Source: Spiroplasma endosymbiont of Dioctria linearis (lineage in GTDB: Bacteria > Bacillota_I > Bacilli_A > Mycoplasmatales > Mycoplasmataceae). Taken from it: a stretch of DNA of 64,000 bases. The notes beneath the pieces were generated by a model. That model saw only the letters and a program-made list of their open reading frames with translations, was not told the origin of the DNA and searched no databases. Position 1 is the stretch's first letter. Every line of letters starts with the position of its first letter. The translations under genes and the position numbers were made by a program. The stretch lies in the NCBI RefSeq assembly GCF_964030865.1, contig NZ_OZ034984.1, forward strand, positions 248,001-312,000, read 5' to 3'. Shown here one piece after another: positions 53,058 to 64,000 of this stretch.

Positions 53058-54890
53058 ATGAAAAAATTATTAAGCTTATTAGGAGCAGTTAGTTTAATTG
53101 CAACTTCAAGTGCAAGTGTTGTTGCTTGTGGTGGTCCAACTGATCCAACAAAACCTCCAACAATAGATTATGACAAATTAGTTAAGGATCTTGAAAAAGA
53201 TGTTAATGAAATTTTTGCAAAGCATTTACAAAATAATGTTTATGAAAAAATGATTGGTTTAACTATTAATGAAAAAGATTATAAGTTTTTAAATAAAAGC
53301 ACTATTAAAATATTTAAGGGTAAAACTTCAAGTGAAATTGGAGAAAAAAACTTAGCTCTTTTAGTTGAAGATATTAATAAAATATTAGATATTAGTCAAT
53401 TAGAATCTGAATTAAATAAATTAAAACTTGTTAATGAGTACAGTATTCTTTTAAATGAAGTAAATACTTTATACAAGGGAATTGTTTTTGATTGAAGTAG
53501 TTTAGAAATTGATACAAATGAAAGTGAATCATTATATTTAGGAAACGTTTTATTAGACTTTAAAATACAAGTTCAATACAAAGGTGAAAAAGATATTGAA
53601 TTATTACAAATTAATGATTCTTTTAAATATACTCTAACAAATGATGCAACATTAAAAGATTCATCTGATAAATTTTATAAAAATATCACAAAGGATTATT
53701 TTTCATCAAAAGATTCAGATGCCATAAAATACTCAAATTTACTTTGAAATGATATTAAGGGTGAAAAAAGTAAAATAGATGGCTATGGAAATATTGATAA
53801 AGAAATGAGCAATTACTGAAATAATACTGCAAAAACAAATGGATTTAAAGAATCTATTGCTAAATTTATTAAAACAAATTATTTTAGTAAATTACCAACA
53901 TTGCCTTTATCTTTTGGAACAGATAATTTTTATAAAAGTTCAGAATTAAGTAGAACATCTTTATTTCATTCTATTAATACACCAAAAGCATTTAATAGTA
54001 GTGAATCAATTAAGTTTGATTATAAAACTGAAGAAGGTCAATTTATGCTAGAAAGTATTTTTAGAAAAAATCCTGACATTTATCCAACAAGTTATGTATT
54101 AAAAAATAATTATTTTACTGAAGATAATCTTAATGTTTGAAAAAAAGATTATGAAATTTCAAAAGAAAATTTTATTAAAAATCTAAATTTAAATTCAAAT
54201 GGTGAGTTTAAAAAAACTGAACAATATAAAAACTCATTTTCATTGAATTATGTTAACTTAACTGGACTTTCAATTAAATTTCCTGATCAAGAATATGTTC
54301 ATAATTTACCTGACTTTAAAATAGCTACTAATTATATAATTGATTCAAATCAAAGTTCAGAAGCAATTTTAGATGATATGACTGAATTTTCTATAAATTC
54401 AATTAAATCATTTCATGAAGTTTTTGGTGTTGATTATAGTTATAACTATTTGGAAAATAATAATTCCAAAGAAGATATTTTAATGGCTCTTAAAAGATCT
54501 GATTTTACAAATGCACTTAATTTTTTGACAGCCGGTGTTGGTGGATCAGAAATAATTAATCCAGCTCTGTCATTAAGAAATACTTTAGTTTCTTATCAAA
54601 ATGAGCTTTTAGATTTATCAAATTTGCCATCAAGTTCAACATATTTATTTGATTTTAGAGGTTTATCTGATAGTGGGTCAAATCCTTCAAGCATTGGTAG
54701 AACTAAATATTATAAAAATTACAATAGTCAGAGGGGAATCTTCCTATCAATATATAATCTTAGCGAATCATATCAAAATGAAAAAGTAGTTTATTGAAAT
54801 TTAGGTTACTTAAATATGCACTTTGATTTAGATCAAATAATTGAAGGAGTAAGAACTTTATCGCAAAAGGACTTTATTGTATTTTCATAA
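53058..54890 (+). CDS. MOLPALP-family lipoprotein, array copy 4
   Basis: 610 residues; signal with lipobox Cys24 and the linker CGGPTDPTKPPTIDY. About nine tenths identical to copies 1-3 in its body but with its own C-terminal part (LTAGVGGSEIINPALSLRNT, FRGLSDSGSNPSSIG), before the conserved LGYLNMHFDLDQI end. So the C-terminal segment is the main site of variation in the array. Promoter same as copies 2 and 3. Separated from the tandem array by about 5 kb of IS sequence. Ends at a GTTTGCA/TGCAAAC terminator. Confidence 0.87.
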
Positions 54891-54911
54891 AAAATAATAT
54901 AATATAAATTT

Positions 54912-54944
54912 AAAAGTTTGCAGATATGTGCAAACTTTTTATCT
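54912..54944 (+). terminator. Rho-independent terminator
   Basis: AAAAGTTTGCA and TGCAAACTTTT arms, loop GATATG, T-tail. Confidence 0.88.
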
Positions 54945-55209
54945 ATTTATTCCATATTTGAGTACATTATTTAAATCTTATTTTTAAAAATTTTGAAGCT
55001 AGGTAAGTTTGAAAGGTATTATTTTTTGGTATTAATATAATTCTTAGTGTAGCCTTTTCTCGGACATATTTTAAAATACTTTATATATTAATATAAAATA
55101 TTTGTGAACTAAAAGATATTTTATTTTGACTAAGTATTCAATCAATTAAAAAATTTAATTTGTTATTAGCATAGTATTCAAAAGCAGTAGGAATTGATAA
55201 ATCAAGATT

Positions 55210-56235
55210 GTAAATTGAATAAAAATTTATGACGAAAATGTAAGAAGTGGATTTAAGAACTCCTCTAAAGCCAATAATGAGGAGTTTATAAAATTAAAGA
55301 TAAATCTTAAAAAGTCAAAAAGAGAAAGCGAAGATTTAAAATTAAGAGATGAAATGCTTAAAGAGTTAAGAGAAATGATTGATATAAAGAAGTAAATAAG
55401 TAAGAGTAAATACATTTAAATCAAAAGCAGCTTATAACTTTACAATTAAATATTCAAATATTGCAGTTAGAAGACTTTTTAGACTAATTGATTTAGCAAA
55501 TACCACCATTTACTATGAGTGAATAACAAAAGGTAAACAAAACTAAGAATTTTAATTGTTATTTGGTTTTGCGAATTAATGATGTTTACAAAAATGAAGT
55601 TAATATCTATGTATTTAGAAAATTATTGAAGTATTTGGATTTAAATTGTAGTCATAAAAAACTCTGCGAATAATGAAGTTTCTAAAGTTAAAACCTAATA
55701 ACTATAAAATGCAAAAGAGTAAATCGGTTATTCCAGAGAAAATGGTAAGTATCCTAGATTATTTAAATATCAAAAGGATTTGAAAAATTATGGACATATT
55801 TTCTCTGTAGATATTACAGAGAAAATAATAGCAGGATGCAAACTATATACTTGCGCTTTTTATCATGTAAACACTAAAAAAGTTTATGACTTGGTAACTA
55901 AAAATATTAAAGGTATGAAACTAGTATTAGTGTCATTTTTTAATAGGTTTAATGAATTTAGAACATTTAAACCAAAATCAATTATTTATTCTGATAACGG
56001 CTCGGAGTTTAAATATTATTAATATGGCTTAACAATAATGCCATTTGGTTTAAGTATGCATACAATAGGTAGATAAACAGACAATGGATATATTGAATTT
56101 TTTTGAATTACTCTTAAAAGAGAAACAATCAAGGAGGGTTATAAATACAATATTGTAAATGAATATATTTATAATTTGAAAATGTATCAATATTCTTATA
56201 ATAATAGACTTATTTATAAAATATAGGTGTCCGAA
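55210..56235 (+). mobile_element. Decayed IS3/IS150-type element
   Basis: OrfA end (EFIKLKINLKKSKRESEDLK, RDEMLKELREMI) with stop, then OrfB pieces: GHIFSVDITEKIIAGCKLYT, SIIYSDNGSEFKYY, MHTIGR, TDNGYIEFFWITLKRE, and the end ATAAAATATAGGTGTCCG at 56217. Several stops. It seems to have inserted into a lipoprotein gene, whose tail follows. The stretch 54945-55210 shows no gene. Confidence 0.7.
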
Positions 56236-56254
56236 AAAAAGGAACAGTACAATT

Positions 56255-56487
56255 TGATTTTAGGAATATAGCTCATTCTATTCTTAACGATTATCATCTT
56301 AATACGGAATATAAGAGTTATTATGAATATAGTAGAGGACTAACATTAAAAAAATGGTAATCCAATTTTGCAAAATTATTAAGTAATGCATTGAAATTTG
56401 AGATATTTTAATTTTTGTATTGACTTAGATCAAATAATTGTTGCAGTTAGAGATGTATATGATAAAGTGTTTATTGTATTTTCATAA
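56255..56487 (+). pseudogene. C-terminal remnant of a MOLPALP lipoprotein
   Basis: NYKSYYEYSRGLTL-like pieces and a last block FNFCIDLDQIIVAVRD-VYDKVFIVFS match the ends of the array lipoproteins, with stops between. It is a fifth array member cut off by the IS before it. Confidence 0.7.
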
Positions 56488-56705
56488 TAATTAAAATATT
56501 GTCTCTTATAAAGCAAAGTTAATATTTTTAGTCACACAAATTTGTATGATTTTTTTATATATAATTGATAGATTTATTAACAGTAGAAAAGGTAATCTTA
56601 GGTTTTTAATTATCTATAAGAAAATTCTTTAATATCCATTAATACTCATTATTTTTTCCAAACACTTATATGATACAAATAAAATTTTCTAATAATAATA
56701 CATTG

Positions 56706-56722
56706 TTTTTTTTTTTTTTTTT
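56706..56722. repeat. T17 homopolymer tract upstream of lipoprotein gene
   Basis: Seventeen T bases 80 bp before the lipoprotein of cassette 2, with a TATAAT-like box (GGGTATAATTAAGGAG) between it and the start. Confidence 0.9.
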
Positions 56723-56802
56723 CAATTAATATAAAAATATAACAACTAAAAAGTTATGTACTTATTTGTTTTTTCTTAAAAGGGTATAATTAAGGAGAAA
56801 AC

Positions 56803-58506
56803 ATGAAAAAAATATTAAGTCTATTAAGCGCAATCACTATGGTGGCATCAACAAGTGCCACTGTAATATCTTGTGGAAATAAAAAAGATGATTATAATAA
56901 ACCAGAAGAGGATTCAATTGATTCTTTAATTAAACAATTTAAAGAAGAGGTTAATGAGATTGTTAATACTCATATTAAAGAAAAAAGTAAAAATTTCTTT
57001 ATAGTAGATGAACAAGACAAAAACTCTTTGAAATTCTTTAAAAGAACGAAGTTCTCAAGTTTTATGGGAGATTTAAAAAATAAAAAAGCAGATGATTCAA
57101 TAAGACAAGATGTTATTGATGATTTTTATAGTATTTTAGAAGTTAATGAATTGAAATCAAAAATTAATAATTTGCAAAATTTAGAAAAATATTCAGTAAT
57201 TTTAGGAGATGTTAATTCAGTTTTTAAAGAAATAGTTGTATCTTCAAATGAAAACATTGATTTATCTACTAAATATTCAGCAAGTAGTATTACTGATGTA
57301 ATTTGATTTGGAACAACAAAATTTAATTATTCAATAGCAGTTAATTTTAAAAATAAATTAGGTCAAATTGAAGAATATAAAATATCAGAAGTACCTGCAA
57401 TTATTACTGTAACAGATAACATTGACATTGGAAAAAACATTAAAAATATGTACTCAAATGTTAATGAGCAATTTATAAAAGATGAAGTAAGTAGAATTTA
57501 CTCAAATCAATTAACTTTAAATAGTAAAACTTATTTGGAAAATACAGATAGTGAAATTTTAAGTTATTTAAATAGTCAAAAGGGTATTGAAAAGTTTGTA
57601 CGTTTTATTAAAGCTAAATTTGATCTTAACTTAGAATTAACAAAAAATAACTCATTTAATAATGTATACACTTACCAAACTTATAGAAGTAGTGGATTTA
57701 AATATGATGAAGCTAAAGGAAATGAATTTATTGAAGCTTTCTTTAGAAATAATAGTGATAGTAGTTCATCATATTTGAATGAGACTCAAACTATTTCTGA
57801 TAGTCAATATAAAACTGCAGTAAAAAATAAATTAAATAGTATTTCAAATAATTTAGATCAAACTAGTGAAGTGACTGATTTAATTAATTCTTCTGTAAAG
57901 ATGTTACAAATTAATTTAACCAATTTGGCTTATAAAATTGATGAAGATATCTATGTAGAAATTCCTGATTTAAATTTAGATTTTGGTTATTTTAAAAATA
58001 ACTCAATAACTTCAAGAGAAGAGTTAGAAAGTGACATAATGAATAATATTAATGTTGCAAGAAATGCTTTTAACCAAGTATTTCAAACAACATATACACC
58101 AAATAGTAATTATAAACCAGTATTATTTTATTTTAAAGCAAACTCAAAGGTCTTTAAAGCATGAGATGATTTAGGGATATATGGATCAAGAAATAATATT
58201 AATGAATATACAAATTTAACTAAGCAATCATTAATTGATTATAGAAATCAGCTTTTAAATAGTTCAAAGCAAAGTAACTTTAAATTTAATGTCTCATGAA
58301 GTGCAGATGATAGTGGTGACATGCCTTATGTTGCAAAATATCTAAACAATACAAATAAGTATGAGATTGCTCTTTCAAAAGATGGAAGTTATTCAAAAAA
58401 ATTTAGATTAAGCATCAATCTTGAATTTGATTATTTTAAAATAGAAGTAAATTACAATCAATTTGCCAGTGGACAAAGAATTATTAGTACATCAAATACT
58501 GAATAA
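56803..58506 (+). CDS. Lipoprotein of ABC cassette 2 (distant MOLPALP-like)
   Basis: 567 residues. Signal MKKILSLLSAITMVASTSAT with lipobox Cys24. Overall plan as in the MOLPALP family (N-terminal helical part with EEVNEIVNTHIKE, YSVILGDVNSVFKEIV, MLQINLTNLAYKI, IPDLNLDFGYF), but the sequence is far from the array copies and it has a different C-terminus without the LDQI block. TAAGGAG 6 bases before ATG. Permease follows 96 bases later. It is taken to be the external partner of that transporter. Confidence 0.78.
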
Positions 58507-58602
58507 TTCGCTTAAAAAATTTAAATTTAAAAAGTTGAAAATTTAAATTTTAAATGAGCTTTTAAAAAACAAAAGTATCCTTAAAAAGGAATGGAGATAG
58601 TT

Positions 58603-60441
58603 ATGAATGATGTTAAAAAAAATATAAGCTTTTTTACTATTTTTAAATATCAATTCAAAAGCATAATTAGAGAAAAAACTTTTTTGGTAATGTATTTAAT
58701 TTCAATAAGTTTATCTTTACTAGTTGCAATAGTATTAGCGGCCTTTCCAACATCAGATATGAAAGTTATTATTTTCAACTATTATGTACTCATTCATACA
58801 TGTGCAATTGTAATTCTTATCTCAATGAGACTATTAAATTATTTCTTTTATATTAAAAAAAGCGATAAAACAATAAATATAGTCTCAACTCAACATTTAA
58901 AAAGATCAAAGCTTTTTATTGTTACTAATATAGTAATTTGAGTTTATTGTTTTTTATTATTTGCAATAAACTATTTAATAATTGCTTCATTGAATTTAGG
59001 CAGTCCAGTAGTATTTAAAATTTCAACAGTGTACACAATTTATTTATTTCTAATAGTAATTTTATTGTCAAATTTTATACTATTTTTATTGTCTTTACTT
59101 TCACCTCAAGCCACAATAATTATTATTACTTTAATAATGGCTTTTAGTTTTATTGCCTCTTTACCTTACCAATTTTTAAAAACTTCTGAAAAAACAAAGA
59201 ACTTTTCTTTTTCTGGAAGTGAAGGTAATGTAATTTTAAGAGCTGATAGTGTTTATAATTCATTTGATTTAGTTTCAAATGTTGAAAAATCAAGAATTGC
59301 ATATCCTAATTTGAGTAAGTATATTCTAGATTACTTTTTAGAAAATAAATATAGAATAAGTACAATCGGTTCACAAGAAAATATAAAGAGTAGAAAAGAT
59401 ATTTGAAATGATCTGGGAATTATTGATGATAAACCACTAACTATAAGATTTGATGCAAAGATTTCATCAGTTCCTTTTGATTCTGAAATTTCAGATTGAA
59501 AATATGGAGATGAAATTAGATTGGAGACATATTTAAAATATAAATTTATTAGTGTTGAGGAATTAGAAAATAAAATTAATAATGAGCAAGAAAATAAAGT
59601 TGATGAAAATGGTTATAATAAGTTAAATATTTTAAAAGAGTTATATGAATTTAATCAAAATATAACAAGTTATTTTCCAAATTTTCAGCAGAACTTTTAT
59701 TATCTCTTTGATGACTTTATAGAAATAAATTCTTGTGATAATATTGGTACTTGTTGAGAATCAGTTGATGAACAGGGCAATAGAAAAGCTGAAAAAAATG
59801 GTTATATAGAGTTACTTAATGGAACTAATCCCAACTTAGATAAAAGGGGATTTAAAACTTCCTATTTAAAAGATATTTACCAAAATAATTTTATTAATTT
59901 AAATGGACTAAAAATACAACAAGAAGATGGAATTAGAATAGTTACAACAGATATGGATAGCAATCCTGATAAAACAAATAGAATATTTTCTTCACTTTAT
60001 AATCCTTTAATGATTACAGTTAGAATTTTAGAGGACTATTTTATTAATTACACTTCAAATTATGTAATTGCAACTAATTACACAGTTGATGAAAATTCTA
60101 AAGAGTGAAGTGAGTACATTAAGTCAAGAACTCTTTACAATACTTTTTTTCACTTTAATGTTTTATCTAATTTATTTGTTAATTACACTTATTACTCAGG
60201 TCTAAGTTATAATGATATTTGATTCGATCCAGATGTAAAATCAAATATCTCATTAGATCAACAAAAGAATTTATTATTACCTTATAGTACTTATAACTTA
60301 GTAGTTAAAGATGGTTTAATCGATAAACTTTCATTTGATAAGGGATTTGAACCATATTGATATTTACTAGCCCAGTTTGCAATTACTATAATATTATTCC
60401 TAATTGCATTCTATAAATTTAATGGTGCAGACTTACAATAA
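58603..60441 (+). CDS. ABC-2-type permease with large external domain (cassette 2)
   Basis: 612 residues. ATG 58603 is preferred to 58591 because GGAG is spaced 6 bases from it. Same plan as 28119: helices in residues 28-205, the KKSDKTINIVSTQHLKRSKLF segment, then about 370 hydrophilic residues and a last helix (YLLAQFAITIILFLIAFY). Conserved with the first permease in ASLPYQFLKTSE and YNSFDLV parts. ATPase follows after 15 bases. Confidence 0.82.
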
Positions 60442-60456
60442 AGAGGTTAGATATAA

Positions 60457-61392
60457 ATGGAAAATTTCATTACATTTAATAAATATTTAAAAAAATTTAA
60501 AACTAATAAGGTAGGTCCAATTAGTTTTAATATTCATAAATCAAAAATTACTGCAATACTTGGATCAAGTGGTAGTGGTAAAACTGTGATTTTAAATTCT
60601 CTATTAGGAATAATCAAAAAATATAAGGGAAAGATAGTTATTAATGATATTAATAGAAAATCACATAGTTATCATAAGTCAAATCGTGTAATAGGGTACT
60701 ATACTCAAATGGATTTTTCATTACATGATATATCAGCTTTTAATTTTCTAAAAGATACTGGATTAGTGATGGGAATTAAAAAGTCAAAGATTAATGAAAA
60801 AGTAAAGTACTGAATGCAGTATTTTGATATTTGAGATCATAGAAAAAAAAGAGTTAGAGATTTTTCATGAGGAATGAAAAATCGTATGAATTTAATTTTA
60901 TGTTTTATAAAAGATCCAGAAATTATTATTATGGATGAACCTGGTGCAAATTTGGACTCATATTGAAGAAATAAGGTTAAAAATTTATTAATAGATTATA
61001 AAAAACAAGGTAAAACTGTAATTATTACTGTTCACAATATTGACGAAATTTCAGATATAATTGATAATTATGTAATTTTGGAAACAGGAACAAAAATATT
61101 TGAAGGGTCAAAAAAAAATTTAGGTATTTATTCAAAATATAAAATTTTTATAAAAGATATTTTTGATGTTCAATCTTTTAGAAATTATTTATTACAAGAA
61201 AATATATTATCATTTAAGTTTGATCCTGATGAAAATTCACTAGTAATTGCAGCAGAGACTTATCGTCAAATTAACTATTTATTTTTATATTTAATTAAAA
61301 ATAATTTACCATTAGTAAATCTTATAAAACTGCCAATAAATATGGAATCAATTCATAAAGCTCTGGAAAGTCAAAATAAAATAAAATTATAA
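60457..61392 (+). CDS. ABC transporter ATPase with Trp in signature motif (cassette 2)
   Basis: 311 residues, about two thirds identical to the ATPase at 29878. Walker A GSSGSGKT (36-43), signature FSWGM (136-140) again with TGA-coded Trp, Walker B IIIMDEP, H-loop TVHN. Same C-terminal extra domain ending LPINMESIHKALES. AAAGAGG precedes the ATG. Forms the motor of the cassette 2 transporter. Confidence 0.88.
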
Positions 61393-61439
61393 AATATTTA
61401 GAAACTATTAAATATAAATTAAAAATACTTATAAATTTT

Positions 61440-61475
61440 ATCTCCATTTAAAATAGAAAGTGGAGATTTTTTATT
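61440..61475 (+). terminator. Terminator of cassette 2
   Basis: ATCTCCA and TGGAGAT arms with T6 tail. Confidence 0.85.
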
Positions 61476-62211
61476 TGACTAAGTTAATATCTTAAAAAAG
61501 TAATAAACAGAAATACTTTTTTAGAACTAAATTATTTTAATATACGATAATAATTCATAAAATTATTTTTTAAATTAAAATCTTAATACCTAGAAAAGGT
61601 AACCTAAGTTTACCAGTAGTTTTACTACTGGTTTTTTTAATGAAAGTAAAAATTTAAAAAAACAAAATACAGTAAAGAATTGAAAGAAGATTTTCCAGTA
61701 AAATAATATTTAGTTTTAATAATAGTATTAGTTTAACTCATTATTGGATGAGACAAAACTCAAATATAATTTTCCAATTGAATCATTTAAGAGTTGAGTG
61801 AAAAAAAGTCTTACAAACAATATAGTAAAAGTTTTACTTGATTGGAATAATTTTATAGTAAACTCACAAGTTTTGCAGAAGTGTAAAATTTAAATAATAC
61901 ATTCAAATATGATATAAATAGATAAAAACAGTTTATAAGTATTGTGTAATTAGATATCCTATTCTGTATCAATATTTTAATAATATTCCACTTAGTTATA
62001 AAATATAGATTTACAAAAAAATTATAATGAACTCTGTATATATTGAAAACAATTAATATATATTATGCAATATTAAGTTATAAAAAAAATTTTACACTTT
62101 ACATTAAACTCTAGATAATTTTACTAATATATTTTATTTATTATAAAATATATTTATATTAAATAAAATATGGGTGTGGGTGGGAATTTGAAAGAAAGGA
62201 TAGACAACAGA
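61476..62211. mobile_element. Intergenic region with relic of the 48391-type IS
   Basis: 61597-61700: IS end hairpin CCAGTAGT/ACTACTGG with T7 and the first transposase codons (KYSKELKED). 61740-61960: pieces of the transposase end (RVEWKKVLQTI, FAEV-NLN). Then TTATAAAATATAG, another IS right-end relic. 62010-62211 shows no gene and leads to the next start. Confidence 0.65.
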
Positions 62212-63198
62212 ATGAAAAAATTATTAAATAGTTTAACTATACTTGGTTTAAGTTTAGCTTCTGTAAGTGAAGTTAGTGCATTTACTGTACAAAAGAATGA
62301 TAATTTATTAGAAGTAAATGATAAGTTTATATTAAAATTATCTACTTCAAATTTTGAAGTAGATAATAAAAATGAGCTTTTACCAAATAAAAGTTATGAT
62401 AGAAGAAAAGAAATGCAAGAAAGTTTAATTAATTGACAACAATTTAAAAAAGAAAATAATATTACAGATCTAAATATTGAAGAACTAGATGCAAAATTTG
62501 GAGCATTAGATAGTTCTGGTAAAAATATTGATAAAACTTTTTACAAAAAACTTCTAATATCAAATAATGTAGAAGTTCAAAAATTGGATTTTCATATCTA
62601 TGATAAGATTGATAAACAATATAAAATTGAATTTATTGGAGATTTTAAAATTGATAATATCGAATATAAAAATATATCTCTTTCTGGATATGAAAAAAAT
62701 CAATATTTTACTTCTTGACAAATTCTAAGTGATTTCTTTATTATTACTGAGTATCAAATTTTTGATTTACTAAAGTTTCAGGATAATAAAATATTGACTT
62801 TAGATTTAGATTTAATTTTAAATGATTCACAAACAATATCTGTAAAAACTTTAAATCAATACAAAGATTATTTTAGCAAAAATCCAAAAGATAAGGATAA
62901 AATAATAAAACCATTTTGATCTTTAAAAAATATTAAAACTGGAGAAGAGTATACTATTAATGCATGAGGTTATAAAGATGATGAAAGAACATTTATAGAA
63001 GATAGTCATGAAACATTGATATCAGTTAGCTTAAAAAAAGATAAACCAGGTACTGGAACTAATTATCTTGCATTAACTTGAGTTACATTTTTTCAAAGCC
63101 CTGGAAATTTAAGCGGTAGTAAAATTATTAAAAAATATGAACCTAATACTTTTAAAGGAGAATTTGAAGTTTCTTTAAATGTAACATTAAAAAGGTAA
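62212..63198 (+). CDS. Predicted secreted protein
   Basis: 328 residues. ATG 62212 (AAAGGA upstream) rather than in-frame 62170, which has no ribosome site. N-terminus MKKLLNSLTILGLSLASVSE-VSA looks like a signal with an Ala-x-Ala-type cleavage site and no lipobox Cys, so the product is probably released. The body alternates charged and strand-rich parts; no known motif seen. Monocistronic. Confidence 0.7.
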
Positions 63199-63501
63199 AT
63201 TGCTATTTAAGTTGCTTTTATTTAATATATTTTAGTGCATTTTTTAGGGATATATATAATAAAAACAAGAAGTATCTACAGCAATTAGTATATAAACACA
63301 TTGATGTACTAAAAAGTTATGCTTAATTTTGTTATTTACTTTCAAAAAGATATAGTTTAAGCTGAATTTAGTTAATAAAAAATTTAAACTGAGTATATTT
63401 CTTACAATATGCTCTAAAATGAAATTCATTAAAATTTAAAGTTACTAGTTATTTCTTTATATTTATAATATTATTAAATAATAATATTTAGAAAGGCAAA
63501 T
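63199..63501. promoter_or_regulatory. Intergenic region with 22-bp palindrome before rpiR
   Basis: AATATTATTA (63467-63476) and TAATAATATT (63479-63488) form a palindrome with a 2-base centre, directly before the ribosome site of the regulator gene; possible autoregulatory operator. Otherwise nothing seen. Confidence 0.45.
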
Positions 63502-64000
63502 ATGATTTTTGATAAATTAACTAAAATATCACAAAATAATGATAATAAAAATGATACATTAATTGCAAAGAAATTAATAGAAATGTATATTAATGATAAT
63601 TTTTTATCTATAAAGGAATTTGCTGATACTATTCATGTATCTGAAAGTTTGCTAACTGTATTTTCCAAAAAACTTAACTTAAAGGGTTATAGAGAATTAA
63701 TCTCATTATTAAAATTTGAATTATTAGATCAAATAAATCCAAGTGTAGATTTTTACAAAGAAGATGAAAAGAATAGGCTAAGTATTTTATATCAAATCAA
63801 GGAAAGTGTTTTTGAAATATTTAGTAGTATTAAAGAAAATAAAGTATATATATTGAGTTCTAATCAATTAAAATATTATTCTAATTTGATTGTAGAGTTA
63901 TTTAATTTAAATAATATTAGTACTATTAATATAATTAATGATTATTTATTTTATACATATCTTGAAAAAATAAGACCTGATGACAGCATATTTATTTTTT
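63502..64000 (+). CDS. RpiR-family regulator, N-terminal part (cut by window end)
   Basis: 166 residues visible. HTH_6 domain with NFLSIKEFADTIHVSESLLTVF and KKLNLKGYRELISLLKFELL, then the start of the SIS domain (VYILSSNQLKYYSNLIVELF). Similar in plan to 33327. GAAAGG precedes ATG. It should control sugar genes lying beyond the window. Confidence 0.85.
   Translation, partial: MIFDKLTKISQNNDNKNDTLIAKKLIEMYINDNFLSIKEFADTIHVSESLLTVFSKKLNLKGYRELISLLKFELLDQINPSVDFYKEDEKNRLSILYQIKESVFEIFSSIKENKVYILSSNQLKYYSNLIVELFNLNNISTINIINDYLFYTYLEKIRPDDSIFIF

Noticed and set aside
55227-55415. Minus-strand frame of 62 codons
   Set aside because: Opposite strand of a decayed OrfA coiled coil.
63244-63429. Minus-strand frame of 61 codons in the gap before rpiR
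   Set aside because: No ribosome site, no family, in plain AT-rich sequence.

Overview
The window is strongly AT-rich and reads correctly only if UGA codes for tryptophan: most long genes contain in-frame TGA codons at positions where Trp fits the family. Together with repeated N-termini of the type MKKLLSLLGAVSLIATSSAS-VVACG (mollicute lipoprotein signal), MOLPALP-type lipoproteins, spiralin-like repeats and PTS sugar uptake, this points to a Spiroplasma or a very close relative. Gene ends below therefore ignore TGA as a stop.

Layout. 1-1.2 kb: the tail of a MOLPALP lipoprotein and a decayed ABC permease. 1.3-3.8 kb: two surface lipoproteins with identical signal sequences, the second carrying four 87-residue repeats. 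3.8-22.6 kb: an accessory stretch rich in nucleic-acid-acting genes: a Sau3AI/MutH-like protein, a broken AAA ATPase with a partner gene, an AlaX-type editing protein, two exported proteins, a membrane-anchored GIY-YIG protein, a DUF2130 protein, an AIPR abortive-infection protein, two tandem ISNCY/IS1202-like elements, a D12 adenine methylase with a putative endonuclease, and an HsdS-like/membrane/SHOCT fusion. 23-26 kb: class II aldolase and a divergent DeoR regulator around three decamer repeats, followed by a decayed PTS permease.

26-31 kb: a complete three-gene cassette: MOLPALP lipoprotein, ABC-2-type permease with a large external domain, ATPase. 31-32.5 kb: a GH68 levansucrase-like secreted protein. 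33.3-38.2 kb: RpiR regulator, PTS EIIABC and GH1 6-phospho-beta-glucosidase, a beta-glucoside uptake and cleavage locus. 38.8-41.5 kb: nucleoside deoxyribosyltransferase, aldo/keto reductase and a small TIGR02328-like protein. 41.7-56.5 kb: an amplified array of MOLPALP lipoproteins (four full genes and one remnant, three of them in a 2,271-bp tandem repeat) interleaved with intact and decayed IS3-like elements. 56.8-61.4 kb: a second complete lipoprotein-permease-ATPase cassette. 62.2-64 kb: a secreted protein and the start of another RpiR regulator.

No tRNA, rRNA or CRISPR array was recognised. The most interesting threads are (1) the MOLPALP-ABC cassette, whose two ATPases share a UGA-encoded Trp inside the ABC signature motif, (2) homopolymer A/T tracts of 15-17 bases upstream of surface or regulatory genes, (3) the nuclease-rich island, and (4) a GH68 enzyme with all its catalytic residues. 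Family assignments come from motif recognition, not from database searches.
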